Below, piece by piece: positions 1-4,061 of a stretch of 5,196 nucleotides of DNA. Source of the DNA: Eubacteriales Family XIII. Incertae Sedis bacterium (GTDB lineage: Bacteria; Bacillota; Clostridia; Peptostreptococcales; Anaerovoracaceae); NCBI GenBank assembly GCA_031263875.1, contig JAISEX010000023.1:1-5196 (forward strand), read 5' to 3'. The position numbers were made by a program, and so were the translations under genes. The notes under the pieces were generated by a model. The model was not told the DNA's origin and searched no databases. It saw only the letters and a program-made list of their open reading frames with translations. The stretch's first letter is position 1. Every line of letters begins with the position of its first letter.

Positions 1-114
1 GGCATATGGAATTTCGCGACGATCGACCTTACGGTTCCGGACGGCATCTGTATGCAGAACGAACATCTGAGCGACAGCCTGCACGAGCTCGTCTATTACA
101 TCCATAGCAAGTAA
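1..114 (+). CDS. rex: Redox-sensing transcriptional repressor Rex, C-terminal 37 residues (partial)
   Basis: The first frame is open from the window edge to TAA at 112-114 and gives 37 residues starting GIWNFATIDLTVP and ending HELVYYIHSK. The GIWNFA motif, the VP that follows and the NEHLSDSL block match, from memory, the conserved end of Rex. Rex is a winged-helix/Rossmann repressor that senses the NADH/NAD+ ratio and controls fermentation and anaerobic respiration genes. In known Rex structures this tail forms the last strand and the domain-swapped helix that packs against the partner subunit. The start, the DNA-binding domain and the NAD(H)-binding glycine motif lie outside the window, so an intact gene is assumed, not shown. 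No clear intrinsic terminator follows within 60 nt of the stop. A related Rossmann protein is possible but unlikely given the motif match. Confidence 0.88.
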   Translation, partial: GIWNFATIDLTVPDGICMQNEHLSDSLHELVYYIHSK

Positions 115-190
115 AACGGGCAGCTTGTTAGCAGGCGCGTTACGAAATTTTCGATCCGAAATAAATAGTACTGAAACGGCTTGTGAGAGA

Positions 191-295
191 GTGTAATCGC
201 TTGCGGTATAATCTTTTGCGGTGTAATCGCTTGCGGTATAATCTTTTGCGGTGTAATCTTTTGCGGTGTAATCTTTTGCGGTGTAATCGCTTGCG
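191..295 (+). repeat. 15-bp tandem repeat, seven units
   Basis: Seven perfectly phased 15-bp units fill 191-295. There are three sequence versions: GTGTAATCGCTTGCG (191, 221, 281), GTATAATCTTTTGCG (206, 236) and GTGTAATCTTTTGCG (251, 266). The first four units alternate between the first two versions, so a 30-bp higher-order unit was itself duplicated. Variation is confined to position 3 and to positions 9-10. The unit length is a multiple of three, which is why a frame stays open through it, but the peptide is low-complexity and no good ribosome binding site was seen. It looks like a minisatellite that grew by slippage or unequal exchange. Two units contain a perfect TATAAT. Confidence 0.92.
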
Positions 296-338
296 GCTTG
301 CCTTTGGAGGCGTGGCAGCGGTTCGGGTTCCGAGTTAT

Positions 339-550
339 GTAAAATTATGGAATATCGCATCTGTGCGCTAAACGCACATTCAAGCGGGTCTTACGAGAGG
401 GAAATTACAGAATACTATTGAGGCGCTCTGCGTAGGCGCCAACCGCGACCGGATTTCGCGACACGGAAAATTATATAATACTATTCAGACGCCTCGCGCA
501 GGGATCGGACGAAAGCTTCACCTGATGGGAAATTATGTAAATCACTGTCA
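339..550 (+). repeat. Degenerate repeat with 61-65-bp period, four units
   Basis: A core resembling GGAAATTATRTAATACTATT recurs at about 339, 400, 465 and 528, giving spacings of 61, 65 and 63 bp. The copies at 400 and 465 are the closest to each other (GAATACTATT and TAATACTATT after a GGAAA start). The cores at 339, 400 and 465 are followed by a GC-rich segment with GCGC or GCG words. The copies at 339 and 528 are more diverged. The unit at 465 contains TATAAT at 474-479, but no -35 box was found at the right distance. The function is unknown. Confidence 0.55.
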
Positions 551-620
551 CTATTACATCATTATCAATCACTATCCCCACATTACCACTCAAAAGTTCT
601 GCAACAAATCTTTTATTTAC

Positions 621-663
621 AAAAAATAAAAAGCCGGTCGGTCCGAAAACCCACCGGTCTTTT
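621..663 (-). terminator. Intrinsic terminator of the ferredoxin gene, possibly bidirectional
   Basis: A hairpin pairs AAAAGCCGGTCGG (629-641) with CCCACCGGTCTTTT (650-663), with one bulged base at 658, one mismatch next to the CCGGT stem, and a loop around 642-649. Read on the minus strand it is followed by a long U-tract, since the plus strand has A-rich sequence at 621-632. It sits 54 bases past the ferredoxin stop. The shorter T-run at 660-663 on the plus strand could also stop transcripts coming from the rex side. Confidence 0.85.
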
Positions 664-716
664 CTATTAAGCAGAGGGGATCAATATGTTCGATTCCCTC
701 CGCCTACAAATTGCTC

Positions 717-884
717 TTATGCCTCGTTGGGAGCGTCGACCGGACATGCGCTCGCGCACGCTCCGCAGTCGATGCATGTATCGCCGTCGATCGTGTAGGG
801 TTCACCCTCGGCGATCGCGTCGACCGGACATTCCGCTACGCAAGCACCGCATGCGATACAAGAGTCATTGATTACATAAGCCAT
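717..884 (-). CDS. 2[4Fe-4S] ferredoxin, clostridial type
   Basis: The minus strand encodes a complete 55-residue protein starting [20 protein letters not shown]. It has two CxxCxxCxxxCP motifs: Cys9, 12, 15, 19 and Cys37, 40, 43, 47. In clostridial ferredoxins Cys9, 12 and 15 plus the last cysteine of the second motif bind one cluster, and the remaining four bind the other. The length is typical for these small cytoplasmic low-potential carriers, which serve pyruvate:ferredoxin oxidoreductase, hydrogenases and similar enzymes. The ATG at 884 is preceded on its strand by AAGGAGG (897-891) six bases upstream, which fixes the start. A TATAAT promoter lies upstream and a strong terminator downstream, so it is probably a single-gene transcript, expected to be highly expressed. 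It is divergent from the P-loop gene. The redox partner cannot be deduced here. Confidence 0.97.
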   Translation of the reverse strand: MAYVINDSCIACGACVAECPVDAIAEGEPYTIDGDTCIDCGACASACPVDAPNEA

Positions 885-949
885 TTGTTGCCTCCTTGAA
901 ACTAATTCGTACCAAACTCATGTTAATATGATAATATATCAATGCCGTA

Positions 950-979
950 ATTATACCAAACAAGAAGGTAATATCGCAA
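950..979 (-). promoter_or_regulatory. Candidate sigma-70/SigA promoter of the ferredoxin gene
   Basis: On the minus strand there is a perfect -10 box TATAAT (plus-strand 950-955). A partial -35 box TTGCGA (plus-strand 974-979) lies 18 bp upstream and matches TTGACA at four of six positions. Transcription would start near 943, leaving a leader of about 60 nt before the ATG at 884. The -35 box overlaps the region just ahead of the divergent P-loop gene start at 984, so the two genes share a 99-bp control region. No equally good plus-strand promoter was found. GATAAT at 930-935 is a possible -10 but lacks a good -35. Confidence 0.6.
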
Positions 980-983
980 TACT

Positions 984-1859
984 ATGGAAAAAAATATTGA
1001 CGGAATAAAAATATACAGCCTTGTCGGGAAGAGCGGGACGGGCAAAAGTTTTCAGGCGATCTCACTCGCGAACGACTATGGCATCGAGGCGATCATCGAC
1101 GACGGCCTGTTTATCTACAACGGGCGGATCGCGGCGGGCGTGTCCGCAAAGCGGCGGGAAACGAAGACGCTCGCGATCAAGACGGCGCTGTTTATGGACG
1201 ATGCTCTGCGCGCGGTGGCGCTGCGCAGCATCAAAACCGCGGCGCCGAAATCCATTCTTATTATCGGGACGTCGGACAAGATGGTGGCCCGCATCGTCGA
1301 CCGGCTGAATCTTCCGCAGCCGAGCGAACGCTTCGATATCGAAAATATCACGACGGAGAGCGACCGCGAACAGGCGCACAAAAAGCGCTACGAACTCGGC
1401 GGCCATATTATACCCGCCCCGACGGTGCAGATAAAAAAAGATTTTTCGGGCTTTTTCGTGCATCCGTTAAAATCGCTCCGGGATTTCAGCGAGGACACGT
1501 GGGAGGAGATCAATCCGTTTACCGAGCGCGATATCCGCCGGCCGTTTGCGGAACGCACGGTCGTGCGGCCCACCTATAGCTACCTCGGCAAGTACACGGT
1601 TTCCGATAAGGCTATCGTGGATATCGTGCAGATAGCCGCGTCGAACGTTCCGGAAGTGGCGTCTGTGGGCGGCACCTTCGTTCGCGTCAGGACCGCCGGC
1701 GTTATTATCGAAGTGTCGCTTATCATGAAATACGGCGCCAACGTCCGCGAGGCGGCGCGCAGCTTGCAAAAAAGCATCGCGGAGAGCACCGAAGACATGA
1801 CTTCGATGAATATATTGGCCGTAGATATTGAGATTAGGAGCCTGGTATGGTTAAATTAA
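984..1859 (+). CDS. P-loop NTP-binding protein with C-terminal Asp23/Gls24-like domain
   Basis: This is a complete 291-residue protein. A Walker A motif GKSGTGKS sits at residues 15-22, right behind a short beta strand (IYSLV). A Walker B-like strand ending in two aspartates (ALFMDD, 68-73) and a strand with ILIIGTSDKM (91-100) complete a P-loop core up to about residue 150. A linker follows to about 195. Residues 198-288 (YLGKYTVSDKAI..., VPEVASVGG, a YGANVREAARSLQKSI-type segment, then NILAVDIEI) resemble the Asp23/Gls24 fold of alkaline-shock and envelope-stress proteins. There is no signal peptide or membrane segment, so it is cytoplasmic. ATP or GTP binding is likely, but substrate and role are unknown. 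The start is the only ATG in frame after the stop at 969. The possible ribosome site GAAGG (964-968) is rather far at 15 nt. Its stop lies 3 nt before ogg. Confidence 0.85.
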   Translation: MEKNIDGIKIYSLVGKSGTGKSFQAISLANDYGIEAIIDDGLFIYNGRIAAGVSAKRRETKTLAIKTALFMDDALRAVALRSIKTAAPKSILIIGTSDKMVARIVDRLNLPQPSERFDIENITTESDREQAHKKRYELGGHIIPAPTVQIKKDFSGFFVHPLKSLRDFSEDTWEEINPFTERDIRRPFAERTVVRPTYSYLGKYTVSDKAIVDIVQIAASNVPEVASVGGTFVRVRTAGVIIEVSLIMKYGANVREAARSLQKSIAESTEDMTSMNILAVDIEIRSLVWLN

Positions 1860-1873
1860 TATATGGCAAATGA
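1836..1873 (+). other. Strong ribosome site with an 8-codon mini-ORF spanning the P-loop gene/ogg junction
   Basis: AGGAG at 1836-1840 is followed six bases later by ATG at 1847. This opens a frame reading MVKLIYGK and stopping at TGA 1871-1873. The mini-ORF overlaps both the end of the P-loop gene (TAA 1857-1859) and the ogg start (ATG 1863), in a different frame from both. It may be a leader peptide that delivers ribosomes to ogg by termination and re-initiation, or a remnant of a deleted gene. It may also be only a fortuitous ATG, with AGGAG serving ogg from 22 nt away. Translation is not demonstrated. Confidence 0.3.
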
Positions 1874-2837
1874 TTTAGGGAAATTGATTTTCAATAATGT
1901 GAGCGATTTCAACCTCGACGACACCTTCGATTGCGGGCAGTGCTTCCGATGGAACCGGGAGAGCGACGGCAGTTGGTCGGGAATCGTGGCGGGCGCGTTT
2001 GCCAATATTTCGTTTGCGCCGACGCGCGGCGAGAACACGGGCTCGGTGGTCATCTGGAGCAATCTCCATGCCGGTGATCCCGCGCGCCGGGAAGCGTACT
2101 GGCGGGATTATCTCGACTTAGGCCGCGATTACGGCGCGATCAAACGCATACTCGGCACGGAGGATCCCGTGATGCAGAAAGCCATCAAAGCGGGCCCCGG
2201 CATTCGTATCCTGAACCAGAACAAATGGGAAACCCTCATTTCTTTCCTCATCTCGCAAAACAATAACATCCCGCGGATCAGGGGCTGCATCGAATCCCTG
2301 TGCCGCGCCCACGGCCGGCGTATCGGCAAGCTGAAAGGCTCGTCGGTATTTTCGTTTCCGACCATCGAGCGGCTCGCGGCGCTCGAGGACAGCGATCTCG
2401 ATATGTGCCGGCTCGGTTACCGCGCGCGGTATATTGCGGAAACCGCGAAGCAGGTGGCCCGCGACGGCGGCGCGCGGCTCGAGGCCGGCGAGGACGTCCC
2501 GACCGCGGAAATAGAATCCTACCTCGAAAGCCTGACGGGTGTCGGCCCCAAAGTCGCGAATTGCATTATGCTCTTTTCCATGAAAAAGACGGAGGTTTTC
2601 CCGATCGACGTCTGGGTGCGGCGCGTCATGAACCGCTTCTACGGCATGGGCGAGGAGAACGTTTCCGCCATCAAGGACTACGCCGAGCGCAATTTCGGCG
2701 AGTACGGCGGCATCGCCCAGCAATACCTCTTCAACTATATCCGCACGATAAAGGACGATAACCCCGCCCTGTACGAACGCTTCGGCTTCGAAAGCGGAAG
2801 CATGGACGAAACCGCCGTCGTTTTTGCGGAGGAATGA
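1863..2837 (+). CDS. ogg: 8-oxoguanine DNA glycosylase / AP lyase (OGG family, HhH-GPD)
   Basis: This 324-residue protein removes 8-oxo-7,8-dihydroguanine from DNA in base excision repair and can nick the abasic site. The N-terminal OGG domain contains CGQCFRW (24-30); Gly25 aligns with human OGG1 Gly42, which reads the N7-H of 8-oxoG. SQNNNIPRI (131-139) is the OGG NNN motif. The helix-hairpin-helix LTGVGPKVANC (224-234) supplies the nucleophile Lys230, and PIDVWV (247-252) supplies catalytic Asp249. The Lys-to-Asp spacing of 19 equals human Lys249/Asp268. Cys234, Gln286 and Phe290 align with Cys253, Gln315 and Phe319 of the base pocket. All key residues are present, so it should be active. 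It is a little longer than C. acetobutylicum Ogg, with an acidic tail. The gene has no close ribosome site and follows the P-loop gene by 3 nt, suggesting translational coupling. Confidence 0.95.
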   Translation: MANDLGKLIFNNVSDFNLDDTFDCGQCFRWNRESDGSWSGIVAGAFANISFAPTRGENTGSVVIWSNLHAGDPARREAYWRDYLDLGRDYGAIKRILGTEDPVMQKAIKAGPGIRILNQNKWETLISFLISQNNNIPRIRGCIESLCRAHGRRIGKLKGSSVFSFPTIERLAALEDSDLDMCRLGYRARYIAETAKQVARDGGARLEAGEDVPTAEIESYLESLTGVGPKVANCIMLFSMKKTEVFPIDVWVRRVMNRFYGMGEENVSAIKDYAERNFGEYGGIAQQYLFNYIRTIKDDNPALYERFGFESGSMDETAVVFAEE

Positions 2838-2840
2838 AGG

Positions 2841-2857
2841 CGGGAAATTAGTTCCCG
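2841..2857 (+). other. Small hairpin just after ogg
   Basis: CGGGAA (2841-2846) pairs perfectly with TTCCCG (2852-2857) around a 5-base loop, starting three bases after the ogg stop. There is no T-run after it, so it is not a standard intrinsic terminator. It could protect the mRNA 3' end or simply be chance. Confidence 0.35.
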
Positions 2858-2921
2858 AGCGTGATCCGCAATATCTTTTGACCGAGGGGTCGAGCCACCG
2901 CAGTTAATAATTTGGGGCGCA

Positions 2922-3011
2922 TGGGGCTGTCCTAGTGGATTTGATAGAATTCCATTAAATAGAAAATAATGGAATGTGATATGAATCGAAAATTACGAAA
3001 AGCCAGCCCCA
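2922..3011. repeat. MITE-like 90-bp mini-element with 8-bp terminal inverted repeats
   Basis: TGGGGCTG (2922-2929) and CAGCCCCA (3004-3011) are perfect inverted repeats bounding an AT-rich 74-bp core. Inside lies a second perfect inverted repeat, ATTCCATTA (2949-2957) and TAATGGAAT (2967-2975), with a 9-base loop. GGGGCTGTC-like ends are common among transposase-dependent insertion sequences, so this could be a non-autonomous miniature element. No obvious target-site duplication flanks it and no transposase is in the window. A structured RNA segment is an alternative. Confidence 0.4.
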
Positions 3012-3035
3012 CTGGGCTCTCCGGGGCTCCGCGTC

Positions 3036-3120
3036 GCCTGTTTTACGCGGCTTCAGCTACAGTGTAAAACAGGACAGCGAAGCGAGCAACGCGAGCGGAG
3101 GAGTGAGCGCAGCGAACGTT
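3036..3120 (+). repeat. 85-bp direct repeat R, copy 1
   Basis: This copy and 3224-3308 are the same length and differ at nine positions by eye. The first half is a hairpin: CCTGTTTTAC (3037-3046) pairs with GTAAAACAGG (3064-3073). The second half is rich in GAGCG/GCGAG words and ends AGCGAACGTT. In this copy the inner part of the hairpin loop pairs poorly compared with copy 2. It is followed by GC-rich sequence with TTCGC words up to copy B1. Confidence 0.9.
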
Positions 3121-3167
3121 GCTCCGGCCGCTTCGCGGCTGCTTCGCACCCCTTCGATCCCTTGGCA

Positions 3168-3226
3168 GAGGTACAGGAGCTTCAGCTCCGTCGTACCTCG
3201 CACAACGAGGAGCGCAGGGCTTTGCC
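3168..3226 (+). repeat. Palindromic repeat B, copy 1
   Basis: GAGGTAC (3168-3174) pairs with GTACCTC (3193-3199), and inside that GGAGC pairs with GCTCC around TTCA, giving a nested hairpin of 32 nt. The tail GAGGAGCGCAGGGCTTTGCC (3207-3226) ends in a second short hairpin and runs directly into copy 2 of repeat R, overlapping it by three bases. The other copies are at 3777 and 3842. Confidence 0.85.
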
Positions 3227-3308
3227 TGTTTTACGCGGCTTTAGCCGCAATGTAAAACAGGACAGCGAAACGAGCGCAGCGAGTGGAGGAGTGAGCGCAG
3301 CGAACGTT
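3224..3308 (+). repeat. 85-bp direct repeat R, copy 2
   Basis: This is the second copy of the 85-bp unit, 188 bp downstream of the first. Its hairpin is better paired: besides CCTGTTTTAC/GTAAAACAGG, the inner GCGGC/GCCGC also pairs around TTTA. Several differences from copy 1 fall in the loop and improve pairing, which hints that structure matters or that this copy is closer to the ancestral form. It is followed after four bases by copy C1. Confidence 0.9.
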
Positions 3309-3312
3309 AGCC

Positions 3313-3333
3313 CGTGGCGCTCTACCGTGCGCG
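3313..3333 (+). repeat. Short repeat C, copy 1 (CTCTACCG motif)
   Basis: CGTGGCGCTCTACCGTGCGC begins a 21-bp unit that recurs nearly identically at 3916-3936 and in shorter form at 3903-3917. It directly follows repeat R copy 2 here and repeat B copy 3 in the other place, so C is a common tail of the repeat blocks. Confidence 0.7.
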
Positions 3334-3505
3334 GACACATGCGGGCAAGGTACACAACACATTCTCCCTCTTGACGGCGTTCCCGTTTTCCGACGCAGCA
3401 CAAAAACACGCGAGAGAGGGCTTTAACGCAAGCGACCCCTCCCTGCCGTCACCCGTCCCTCAATCAAAAGAAAACTTAATACTTTGCAAAATATAATTTT
3501 TCTTC

Positions 3506-3534
3506 TTTTCATTTCGAAAAAATGGGTATATAGT
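3506..3534 (+). promoter_or_regulatory. Weak candidate promoter for the 3541-3773 transcript
   Basis: TATAGT at 3529-3534 (inside GGGTATATAGTAG) could be a -10 box, and TTTTCA at 3506-3511 lies 17 bp upstream as a poor -35. The neighbourhood 3480-3522 is AT-rich and contains TATAAT at 3492-3497 without a matching -35. The case rests mainly on the terminator found 200 bp downstream. Confidence 0.3.
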
Positions 3535-3621
3535 AGAGACAGGTAATTTTACAAGCCACAAAGCACAAGGGGGAAATGTGCCGAGAACCGCTGCAAGCAA
3601 AATGAACGCCTTCCATATCCA

Positions 3622-3633
3622 GGGGGGGGGGGG
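3622..3633 (+). repeat. Homopolymer of twelve G
   Basis: Twelve consecutive G lie between CCA and CATGG. Runs of this length are prone to slippage in replication and to sequencing error. No established gene crosses it. In the given sequence the ATG at 3602 stops at 3653-3655. With one fewer G that frame would join an open frame reaching TAA at 4020-4022. Confidence 0.95.
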
Positions 3634-3732
3634 CATGGCGATTAGATCATGCTGATGTAAATCATTCGGTATCTACAAGACACGATTTCTTCGTATCTTG
3701 TTTCAATACGGCAACTAAAAACGGAAGTAAGG

Positions 3733-3773
3733 AACAGCCCGGTACGCACCGCACGCAGGGGCTGTTATTTTTT
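3733..3773 (+). terminator. Intrinsic terminator
   Basis: AACAGCCC (3733-3740) pairs perfectly with GGGCTGTT (3759-3766). The 18-base loop can form a small inner GGT/ACC stem. ATTTTTT (3767-3773) follows directly. This is a classic plus-strand terminator with no gene immediately before it, which implies an upstream non-coding transcript. Repeat B copy 2 starts four bases later. Confidence 0.85.
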
Positions 3774-3776
3774 ACA

Positions 3777-3836
3777 GAGGTACAGGAGCTTGCTCCGTCG
3801 TACCTCGTACGCGAGGAGCGTAGCGGCTCCGCCGCG
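3777..3836 (+). repeat. Palindromic repeat B, copy 2
   Basis: GAGGTAC (3777-3783) pairs with GTACCTC (3800-3806). The inner GGAGC/GCTCC hairpin has lost two loop bases relative to the other copies. The tail GAGGAGCGTAGCGGCTCCGC (from 3813) ends in a GCGG/CCGC hairpin. It abuts the terminator at 3773 and is followed five bases later by copy 3. Confidence 0.85.
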
Positions 3837-3841
3837 TTGCG

Positions 3842-3904
3842 GAGGTTACAGGAGCTTCAGCTCCGTTGTACCTCCCATTCGAGGAGTGCAGCGGCTTCGC
3901 CGCG
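3842..3904 (+). repeat. Palindromic repeat B, copy 3
   Basis: GAGGTTAC (3842-3849) and GTACCTC (3868-3874) flank GGAGC TTCA GCTCC. One extra T in the left arm slightly weakens the outer stem. The tail GAGGAGTGCAGCGGCTTCGC (from 3881) forms a GCGGC/GCCGC hairpin around TTC. It runs into repeat C copies 2 and 3. Confidence 0.85.
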
Positions 3905-3936
3905 TGGCACTCTACCGTGGCGCTCTACCGCGCGCG
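3903..3936 (+). repeat. Short repeat C, copies 2 and 3 in tandem
   Basis: A 15-bp form, CGTGGCACTCTACCG (3903-3917), is followed with two bases of overlap by a 21-bp form starting CGTGGCGCTCTACCGCGC (3916-3936). The second matches the copy at 3313 except for one base in CCGTGCG versus CCGCGCG. Confidence 0.7.
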
Positions 3937-3944
3937 TCAACCCA

Positions 3945-4013
3945 TATCATCGCGAACAGAGCGAAATAATCCGGTTTATACCGCTGGATTGCTTCGTTGC
4001 GCTCGCAATAATG
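3945..4013. repeat. Imperfect 69-bp palindrome (dispersed-repeat type)
   Basis: The left arm (3945-3974, containing GCGAAATAATCCGG) and the right arm (3984-4013, containing CTGGATTGCTTCG) are 30 bp each. They match at 20 positions, and most of the rest are transitions that would still pair as G-U in RNA. The loop is 9 bases. The arm words ATTGCTTCGTTGCGCTCGC resemble palindromic repeats scattered in many bacterial genomes, recalled from memory only. It ends 48 bp before the surface-protein start and may lie in its leader. Confidence 0.65.
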
Positions 4014-4061
4014 CGGGAATAAAAAGTAAACAATCGAAAACGAATAGGGGAGGAAACACTA

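Larger units (their letters stand above)
115..620. other. Non-coding, repeat-bearing intergenic region between rex and the ferredoxin terminator
   Basis: No credible gene lies in this stretch on either strand. The only open frame of any size (183-371) is a translation of the 15-bp tandem repeat and reads as a monotonous LRYNLLRCN pattern. The region holds the tandem repeat at 191-295, a degenerate 61-65-bp periodic repeat at 339-550, and an AT-rich stretch at 540-600 with recurring CACT and ATCA words. The two flanking genes converge on it: rex reads in from the left and the ferredoxin terminator points in from the right. Confidence 0.7.
3541..3773 (+). ncRNA. Possible small structured RNA, family not recognised
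   Basis: The unit begins after a candidate promoter and ends at an intrinsic terminator. No protein of useful size fits between them. Local hairpins visible by eye are GCACA/TGTGC (3563-3567 with 3577-3581), GCATG/CATGC (3633-3637 with 3648-3652), and a 10-bp stem CAAGACACGA/TCGTATCTTG (3676-3700) with one mismatch, then the terminator. A G12 run sits in the middle. I compared it from memory with cobalamin, c-di-GMP-I, SAM, TPP, FMN and T-box consensus elements and found no match. Two very short frames occur: ATG 3576 reading MCREPLQAK, and ATG 3602 overlapping its stop. A leader or attenuator is therefore possible, but the next gene is almost 290 nt past the terminator. Confidence 0.35.
2838..4061. 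other. Gene-free, repeat-dense 1.2-kb intergenic region
   Basis: No convincing gene was found on either strand between ogg and the surface protein. The open frames that exist (for example 3182-3409 minus and 3314-3496 plus) are mostly translations of palindromic repeats. In order the region holds a small hairpin (2841-2857), a mini-element with terminal inverted repeats (2922-3011), an interleaved array of three repeat types (3036-3333), about 170 bp of unrecognised sequence (3334-3505), a possible RNA unit ending in a terminator (3541-3773), a second repeat block (3777-3936) and a large palindrome (3945-4013). No clear promoter for the downstream surface gene was identified. Confidence 0.7.

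Noticed and set aside
191..295. Possible CRISPR array
   Set aside because: Units are 15 bp, contiguous, and have no unique spacers between them.
183..371. A 62-residue plus-strand open frame
   Set aside because: Most of it is a five-residue pattern produced by the 15-bp repeat; no ribosome site, and the rest resembles no protein.
686..899. Two plus-strand frames over the ferredoxin gene
   Set aside because: They are antisense to a clear ferredoxin gene with its own ribosome site, promoter and terminator; the peptides are arginine-rich shadows.
2118..2723. A 201-residue minus-strand frame inside ogg
   Set aside because: It is antisense to a gene with every catalytic residue conserved and lacks recognisable motifs; long antisense frames are common in GC-rich coding DNA.
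2841..2857. Intrinsic terminator of ogg
   Set aside because: The stem is perfect but short and there is no T-tract after it.
3182..3496. Small frames on both strands (3182-3409 minus, 3314-3496 plus)
   Set aside because: They translate hairpin repeats B, R and C or low-complexity sequence, lack convincing ribosome sites, and have no family resemblance.
3541..3773. A known riboswitch such as cobalamin or c-di-GMP-I
   Set aside because: Words such as AAGGGGGAAATG and GCAAGC looked suggestive, but the conserved core motifs of those classes are missing, and the downstream gene is too far away and functionally unrelated.
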